A program made the translations under genes and the position numbers. A DNA stretch of 23,023 nt from assembly GCA_001275005.1 (NCBI GenBank), contig JWZX01001618.1:1-23023 (forward strand). Direction: 5' to 3'. Shown here one piece after another: positions 17,600 to 23,023 of this stretch; within the stretch, counting starts at the first letter, position 1; each line of letters starts with the position of its first letter. The DNA comes from Chrysochromulina tobinii (taxonomy: Eukaryota; Haptophyta; Prymnesiales; Chrysochromulinaceae). The notes beneath the pieces are model-generated. The model was not told the DNA's origin and did no database searches. It worked only from the letters and a program-made list of their open reading frames with translations.

Positions 17600-18581
17600 G
17601 GCGGACGACGAGCTCCAGCGCCGCCAGGTCGCACCCGTCGTGGCGCTCGACGACTCCTCGGACGAGGATGCTGCCCTCTTTGGCGATGCGCCGTCCTCCA
17701 GCGGACGGCAGCGTGAGCTGAAGGCGGCGGCGCCCGAGCAGCCAGCAAAGCGGCGACGTGCCTTGGACGGCAGCGTCGCGCCGGCGATAGACGTCGGACA
17801 GGCTCCGAAGCGCGCAGCAGCACTCCCGCCCACCATGGGTGTGGCGGGGTGGCCGCCAAGCATGGTGTCGGCCGAGCAGCAGAACCTGAACGTCAGTGCG
17901 CAGGCCGCAGCAGCGACATCCGCGGCGGCGACATCGTCGAGCACGCCCCTCGCTGACAGCGACAGCTTCTGGGAGCAGTTCCGAGCGACGCCGCAGCCCT
18001 CTGCGCGCAAGGCACCCTCAATCTTCGCGGGTCCAGGCGCCGTCATGGGCGCATCGGCACCCTCAATCTTCGCGGGTCCAGGCGCCGTCATGGGCGCATC
18101 GGCGGGTCGGCGCCCGGCCGTGCCACACGCCGTCAGCGGCTTCGCAGGCTCGGGCGTTCCTATCAGCTCGCATGGCCCTCCTCCTTCGGCGGTCCTCCCT
18201 CATCGCTCTTCCCCCATCGGCAGCGGCTCATTGCCACTGATCGGTCTGAGCTCCTCAGGTGTGCAGCCGGCCGCGGCGTTCGGCGGGCGGTCGATGGCCG
18301 CTCGTGCCGTCCCAATGCTCTCCACGCCCGCGCGCCGTCTTCCCGTCGAACCCATCCCGCCGATGCGGTCGCAGCCCGGCAGCATCAGCGAGCGGTATCA
18401 GAAGGGCACACCTTCCAAATCCCTGCCCAATGCTGCAGCGGCTGACCACGGTGCACCGGGCTTCTCGACACCCATGGGGGGGCACCGCGCCGCACCGCCT
18501 CGAATGAGCCCTACAGTGGCCGCGGTCCACACCTCTACCTCTGCCCTTGCCGCCGCTGCCGCCTGCCCCGTCCCTACCTCG

Positions 18582-18621
<40 letters not shown>

Positions 18622-19586
18622 CGGCGGCGGCGGCGGCAGCGGCGGCAGCGGCGGAGGTAGCTTGCGCGGCGGCACCTCCGCACTGGTCCCATGGACGCCG
18701 TGCTGGGCGCGCAGCCCTCTCGCCGGGCGCCGATGACTTTCTGATGGGCCTCGATCTGCCCTGGCCGTCGGAGGAGCCTCCGTCGCTCCGAGCGCCTTCG
18801 CAGCCACTGGTGGCTTCGGCGCCCGCCGCCCGGACGGCATGGCCGGCAGGGACGCTCGCGCATCCGGCGCCGCTACTTACGGCGCCACCTCCTTGGGAGC
18901 GGCCGGCTTCGTCGCTGCCTACACGGCTGCTCCCAACGTTTGTTGTGCAGCCAGCGTCGACGTTCGCTGCGCACCCAGCGAAGCGCAAAGCTCTCTTTGA
19001 CGTGACCCAGCAGCGCCAGCAGTCCCCACACATGCCCTCAACCTCGCTGTGTGCCTCACTGCCCCTCGCCTCGCAGCCTTTCTCGGGCATGCACCGCCCA
19101 CAGCAGCCACTGGCGCCACCACAGCCGCTGCCACAGCCACCGGCGCCGCCAGACGGCGACAGCGGCGATGGCATGGCTTGCGGCCTTGGCTTTGTGCGCC
19201 GTTGCTTCGCGCCTCCGCCTCCTCCGCCTCGACCTCCGCCTCCCCCGCCTCCCCCGCCTCCTCCGCCTCCTCCGCCCTCGTTTCGCAGCAGCAGCGGCGG
19301 CTGTGGGGCGTGTGGGGCGATGCTGCCCCGGAGCTCGGCCCCCAGCGCACTCGGTGCCAGCAAGGGGCACATTGGCGGCGGGCTGCCGCCTGGCGCCGGC
19401 CCACCGACTGGCTTCAAGCTCCTCAGCTGTGTCGACGGGTGGCTGGCAGCCGCCGAGGCGAAGGCTGAGGGCGGCAAAGCCAAGCGGTCGCCTCCGAAGC
19501 TTGCCGTGCTCGGCACGGGCGGCCCAGCAACCGCGGGGAACGATGGTGGGCGCTCAATGACCAACATGCTCGGCGGACGCGCGTGA
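17508..19586 (+). CDS. Long disordered frame, probable C-terminal tail of the HFM1-like helicase
   Basis: The frame is open from 17265 to the TGA at 19584-19586; the first ATG is at 17508, giving 692 residues if it is a separate gene. It overlaps the helicase frame by 92 nt in another frame, which is unlikely for two nuclear genes. The sequence begins with acidic casein-kinase-2-like patches (SSDEDDEADDEL, DDSSDEDAALF) and a basic KRRRALDG site, then long disordered Ser/Pro/Ala stretches, a poly-Ala run, the motif DDFLMGLDLPWP, a poly-Pro run near 19215-19285 and a Lys-rich end. Introns that would join the two frames include 17418-17496 (79 nt, GT...CCGCAG) and 17351-17399 (49 nt). If joined, the helicase would be about 1670 residues. 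No folded domain is recognised. Confidence 0.6.
18011..18100 (+). repeat. 45-bp tandem duplication in the helicase tail frame
   Basis: GGCACCCTCAATCTTCGCGG begins at 18011 and again at 18056; the two 45-bp copies are essentially identical. In the tail frame they encode APSIFAGPGAVMGAS twice. The multiple-of-three length fits this frame being translated. Confidence 0.93.
18580..18660 (+). repeat. GCG trinucleotide tract (poly-Ala)
   Basis: A nearly uninterrupted GCG run with a few ACG and GCA triplets reads as poly-Ala with one Thr in the tail frame. On the opposite strand it would read Ala or Arg, so the tract alone does not fix the strand. Confidence 0.85.
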
Positions 19587-19678
19587 GAGGAAAAGGAGCT
19601 CTGAATTACTGGCTTCGTTTCCGTCGAGACGATGGGAAATGCGGGAGAGACCAGGCGGACGTGAGAGTACCGTTGTGG

Positions 19679-21142
19679 ATGGCGTTCGATCGGCTGCCGC
19701 AGAGGTACATAATCAAATTCTGTTCACAGCGTTCATTTTCACAGCCAGTTCACGCTCTCGCCTTTGAGGGATCGGAAGAGCCGGACATGGAGGCGCAAAC
19801 CTACACCTACACGACCTTTCGCGGTGCAGTCGAAGGCGTGCACACCGCGACGCTGCGTCTGCATGCAGCCGCTGCGGGAGCGCCGCCAGCGCCAGTGCTC
19901 GTCTACCTGCACGGCGGTTATTGGAAGCCGCAGTGGGGGGTGCACAACCTGGACACGACTGGACTCTTTGCTGCATTTGGCACCGACCATGTGGCCACAT
20001 GGAGCGTCGAGTATGCGCGCGTCGACCAGCTGGACCCGGCTGCGTCCGTCGCAGGTGGTGGGTGGCCACACACGTGCCTTGACGTCCTCGCCGCACTCAA
20101 CACGCTCACCGTGTTGCCAGAGGAGACACGGGTGCAGCTTGACCTAAGCCGGGTCTACCTTTGTGGCCACTCGGCTGGCGGCCACCTCGCGCTGTGGTTG
20201 GGCGTTCTCTCTCGCCTCTCGCGCGGCGAGCTGGAGCGCGTCGCGTTTGCCATCGGCAAGGTGGCTGGCGCGGACGCCGCGGCTGCAGCGATGGCTGGCA
20301 TTGCGGAGAGCATCACTGTGAGAGGCGTCATCGGTCTCGCCGCAGTCACGAGCCTGACAGCCTGTGCGGCGCTCGGCCTCTCCGACTTCCACGACGCGGC
20401 GCTCCACTTTATGTGGCGGGTCGGGTCGAGCGCGGGTGGCGCGATCGCTTCTGGTCAACTCGGAGCTGCCTGCCCTCTCGCGCTTTGGACGAGTCTACCG
20501 GACGAACCACCCGCCGATGGCAGTGCCACTGCCGCCGGCGCTCTCACCGCCTCCGCTGCAGGCAGCGCGGAGGGGGCGGGCGGTGAGGCGCCGTCCTCCT
20601 CCTCGTCTGGTCCGCCGCTGAGGCCGCGCTCAGGGCCACCCCCCCCGCTGCGAGTGCTGCTAGTGCACGGTCTCGATGACGTGGATGTGCCTGCGTCGCT
20701 CTCACTGAGCCTCGCGGCTGCAGCTTGGACAGCGCCCCTCCCGCCGCCGCTATGGCTTCTGCTGCTGCCCGGCTGCGACCACTACGTCGTCGCGGGCCTC
20801 GGCAACACCGATGTGAGCAACCCGACGCCAGGTGCCCCATGGCCGCTCCTCGCAGCCGCGTTGCGCGCCTTTGTCGCCGAGGATGCGCCATGCCTCGATG
20901 GCGCTTGCTGCACCTCGATCGCAGCGGCCACCCCCATGATCTCGACGGCCATCGAGCCCGTGTGTGCTCGCCGCACGATGGGCTCCATCGCCACCGACGA
21001 CGACGAGTTCAAGCAGTGGGCGGAGACGAACCCGGAGGCGGCAGCTGCCATGGCGCGCGGCCTCCGTCGCTGGCTTGCCTGGATCAGCGAGGCGCCCGCC
21101 GAGGTGGTGCGCATATGGCTCGAGGCGCATGATGCGTCGTAG
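19679..21142 (+). CDS. Alpha/beta hydrolase, kynurenine-formamidase-like
   Basis: Kynurenine formamidases hydrolyse N-formylkynurenine to kynurenine and formate in tryptophan breakdown. From ATG 19679 (487 residues) the frame has the oxyanion motif HGGYW at 78-82, the nucleophile elbow GHSAGG with Ser165, an acid candidate in HGLDDVD at 333-336, and the catalytic His368 in GCDHYVV. HGGYW followed by YLCGHSAGGHLA is typical of the formamidase (AFMID) branch, but esterases and lipases of the same clan share the layout. Between core blocks lies a disordered Ala/Ser/Pro insert of about 45 residues, and the C-terminus adds about 100 residues with a Trp-rich helix. An alternative start, ATG 19787 (451 residues), lies closer to the domain. 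The frame stays open 5' to 19583 without another ATG. Confidence 0.8.
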   Translation: MAFDRLPQRYIIKFCSQRSFSQPVHALAFEGSEEPDMEAQTYTYTTFRGAVEGVHTATLRLHAAAAGAPPAPVLVYLHGGYWKPQWGVHNLDTTGLFAAFGTDHVATWSVEYARVDQLDPAASVAGGGWPHTCLDVLAALNTLTVLPEETRVQLDLSRVYLCGHSAGGHLALWLGVLSRLSRGELERVAFAIGKVAGADAAAAAMAGIAESITVRGVIGLAAVTSLTACAALGLSDFHDAALHFMWRVGSSAGGAIASGQLGAACPLALWTSLPDEPPADGSATAAGALTASAAGSAEGAGGEAPSSSSSGPPLRPRSGPPPPLRVLLVHGLDDVDVPASLSLSLAAAAWTAPLPPPLWLLLLPGCDHYVVAGLGNTDVSNPTPGAPWPLLAAALRAFVAEDAPCLDGACCTSIAAATPMISTAIEPVCARRTMGSIATDDDEFKQWAETNPEAAAAMARGLRRWLAWISEAPAEVVRIWLEAHDAS

Positions 21143-21878
21143 AGCAACAAGCCATTGCCACACGGGGAGTCCGTCCTACGGGTGGTGTGGTCGCGGAGGA
21201 GAGCATGGATGGCGCGTTAACGAAGGATCTCGTAAACCGTTTTGCACGCGCGGATCGCGGCCAGCGACGACTTCTCTCTTCTGTCTTCTCTTGCAACACG
21301 GAAGGATCCGACGAGGATGTCCCCGTGCGCGCACGGCTCGCGCTCGGCGCGCCCCGCGGGCAGCGCGCGCGGGCCTGAGTCTCTACTGCACTCCTCTCGT
21401 CGAGCGGCCGGGCAGCGGGCTCGCTCGACGCACGTGTCGCATCAACGATACAGCCAACGGTTCTATCTATTCTTCTTGGAAACTCGACACGATTTCTCGA
21501 CATACAAAACAACCGAATCCGGCTCCCGTATCGTATAGAATCCGGCGTCCCGGTTGCCGGTCGTCTACGCTCGGTATGAAGTTGTATGAAGCGGCATTAG
21601 CGGCGTTAGGGCATTTCACACAGCCCGCTCAGCCGAATCGTTCATTGGTTATACTTCGCGACCCGATCATTCACACCATGGCGGGTACCGCACGGGGGCG
21701 GTTTTTAGAAGGGCGAGAATCACGCGAGTGATGCCCATGATGTGGTGAGCTTGAAGCGTGTGTGTCCCGGCTCCCCCAGTGTTTTTGAACCCCTCCTCTC
21801 CGTTTTCCCCACAGGGGAGTCGGCCTGGCGCGCGCACGAGCCCCCATTCACAATGTGAGGAAGGAGGGTCCTTTCGAC
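21143..21878. other. Intergenic between the hydrolase and adenylate kinase genes
   Basis: 736 nt with no supported gene; the short frames here are not protein-like. Visible are ATTGG (inverted CCAAT) near 21643, TTATAC just after it, and a GC-rich partial hairpin ACCGCACGGGGGCGG followed by TTTTT near 21687-21705. The kinase promoter is probably in the last 250 nt. Confidence 0.4.
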
Positions 21879-22580
21879 ATGCGGACCTTTTTAATCGCAA
21901 TGATCGGATTGTTCGGCTTGCCCGCAGGAGCGCAGCAGCAGCGCATCGTCCTCTTTGGCCCACCTGGTGTAGGGAAAGGTACGCAGGCCAAACGCATCAT
22001 ACAGAAACACGGTCTCTGCCACGTCTCGACTGGTGACCTGCTTCGAGCCGAAGTGAAGAAGGCCTCCAAGATAGGCCAGAAAGTCATGAGCCTCATGGCG
22101 AGAGGTCATCTGGTGCCCGACAAGGTCGTCGTTCGGCTCGTCATCCGCATGATTGCTGGTACACGAACTTGCGAGCGCCGAGGCTGGTTGCTCGATGGCT
22201 TTCCGAGGACAGCGACGCAGGTGCACGCCTTGATGGATGCTGGCCTTGTTCCGCACCAAATCATCGTGCTCAATGCGACGAATGCGACGATCATCGCACG
22301 TGCGCTCTCGCGCGCACGCGAGGCCACAGCGGCCGGTCAGACGCCACGCAAGGACGACAATGAGCCGACGATGCGTAGACGAATTGCCGAGTATGAGCGC
22401 AATCGTGACGCTACTTTGGTTGCCCTTCGTCAGTACATTCGAATTACCGAGGTGGACGGCGAAGACGAGCGTGGTCGTGTGGAGGGCGTAATCAACCAGC
22501 TGATACCTCGGACGCACTCAAAACCGAATGATGCCGAGGACACAGGCCATATCGGCGAGGATGTGGTCGAGGATAGTTGA
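21879..22580 (+). CDS. Adenylate kinase, short type, with putative signal peptide
   Basis: Catalyses ATP + AMP to 2 ADP. The 233-residue frame starts at ATG 21879; the next 5' option is only a GTG. P-loop GPPGVGKGTQ at 27-36, AMP-site STGDLLR at 50-56, DGFPRT at 106-111, and the lid end PRKDDNE near 156-162 followed by RRRIAEY. The lid is short and lacks zinc Cys, as in AK1-type enzymes and UMP/CMP kinases; the DGFPRT and STGDLLR signatures favour adenylate kinase. Residues 1-18 (MRTFLIAMIGLFGLPAGA) are hydrophobic with one early Arg and a cleavable AxA-like end, so they look like a signal peptide; the kinase core begins almost at once after it, leaving no room for a plastid transit peptide. 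The last 25 residues are acidic and polar. Confidence 0.9.
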   Translation: MRTFLIAMIGLFGLPAGAQQQRIVLFGPPGVGKGTQAKRIIQKHGLCHVSTGDLLRAEVKKASKIGQKVMSLMARGHLVPDKVVVRLVIRMIAGTRTCERRGWLLDGFPRTATQVHALMDAGLVPHQIIVLNATNATIIARALSRAREATAAGQTPRKDDNEPTMRRRIAEYERNRDATLVALRQYIRITEVDGEDERGRVEGVINQLIPRTHSKPNDAEDTGHIGEDVVEDS

Positions 22581-23023
22581 CGACGGCACCGGGTGGCCTT
22601 CTCGGAAGAGCCCAAGTAGCACCGCCGCCGGGGAGCCGCCGCGTGCGCGGACGAGGCGCACACTCGCGCAGTGACAATTCGAGCCAGGCCACTCCCGTGC
22701 AATGGTCTATGCTCTTAGTGTTGATTGTTGTGTGAATACGGCCGACACGCCGCACCCAACGCCGACCCCACACCCGGACCGCGCGCACGGCGCCCGGGGT
22801 CGCGCCCCGGCCCAGGTCGGCGGCGACATGCGGCGGCACCACGCCGCGAGGGGCACGCCCACGTGCTCGGCTGTCGGCACAGTCGAGGAATGTCTGAAAC
22901 TGAATCGATTCGATTGTACACAGGACATCAGCGCTCCTCACACTCACCCTGACGGACGGCCACACGGCCTACACCACGCACCACGCGTGGCGGCGGCGCC
23001 CCGCCCGCGGGCCGCGCCGCGGC
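22581..23023. other. 3' flank of adenylate kinase and edge region
   Basis: 443 nt without a supported gene. The frames present are short, Arg/Pro-rich and overlapping on both strands, as expected from GC-rich noncoding DNA. GC content rises sharply after about 22740 and again after 22980, which may mark the approach of another gene beyond the right edge. Confidence 0.4.

Noticed and set aside
18398-19567. Minus-strand 389-codon frame opposite the helicase tail
   Set aside because: Gly/Ala-rich with no motif; the plus frame has acidic and basic patches and a frame-keeping 45-bp duplication. Not fully excluded.
19583-19678. Longer N-terminus of the hydrolase from 19583
   Set aside because: That start is a GTG overlapping the previous stop; eukaryotic initiation at ATG 19679 or 19787 is more plausible.
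21687-21706. Bacterial-type intrinsic terminator
   Set aside because: A weak GC-rich hairpin plus TTTTT can be seen, but the context is eukaryotic and no gene ends just upstream.
22492-22965. Minus-strand frames near the right edge
   Set aside because: Short, Arg/Ala/Pro-rich, mutually overlapping frames without motifs; typical of GC-rich noncoding DNA.

Overview
The window looks like nuclear DNA from a GC-rich unicellular eukaryote. The evidence is a UBR1/UBR2-type N-recognin, a MER3/HFM1-type helicase, IQ motifs next to armadillo-like repeats, one clear GT-AG spliceosomal intron, no bacterial-style operons or Shine-Dalgarno sites, and very large, alanine-rich, low-complexity but intact reading frames. 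Coding DNA is rich in GCC/GCG triplets, and intergenic DNA is visibly richer in A and T. A haptophyte or similar GC-rich alga would fit, but no marker here fixes the lineage.

Layout. (1) 5573 to 1, minus: a UBR-box E3 ligase of the UBR1/2 family with ankyrin repeats after the UBR box and one 167-nt intron; its C-terminus lies beyond the left edge. (2) 5934-6575, plus: a small Cys-rich protein of unknown function, divergent from (1), ending in a GAG/GGA microsatellite that may hide a frame change. (3) 10735-6647, minus: a 1362-residue armadillo, Ala/Glu-rich and IQ-motif protein with a recent 180-bp internal tandem duplication; it converges on (2) with only 71 nt between stop codons. (4) 12100-11315, minus: an unknown 261-residue protein. 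(5) 12376-14016, plus, divergent from (4): a disordered Ser/Pro-rich protein with a possible winged-helix end; its last codons and stop lie in a 44-bp triplication. (6) 14564-17599, plus: an HFM1/MER3-like meiotic DNA helicase. (7) 17508-19586, plus, overlapping (6) in another frame: a long disordered frame that is probably the spliced C-terminal tail of (6). (8) 19679-21142, plus: an alpha/beta hydrolase of kynurenine-formamidase type. (9) 21879-22580, plus: a short-type adenylate kinase with a predicted signal peptide.

The genes do not form a pathway; this is an ordinary, compact eukaryotic gene neighbourhood with two divergent promoter regions of about 360 and 275 nt. I see no tRNA, rRNA, CRISPR array or transposon. 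The points most worth checking are the UBR-ankyrin architecture with its repeated FDVxAA modules, the HFM1 tail in a shifted frame, the secretory-looking adenylate kinase, and the in-frame tandem duplications in several genes. I found no convincing wholly new system.
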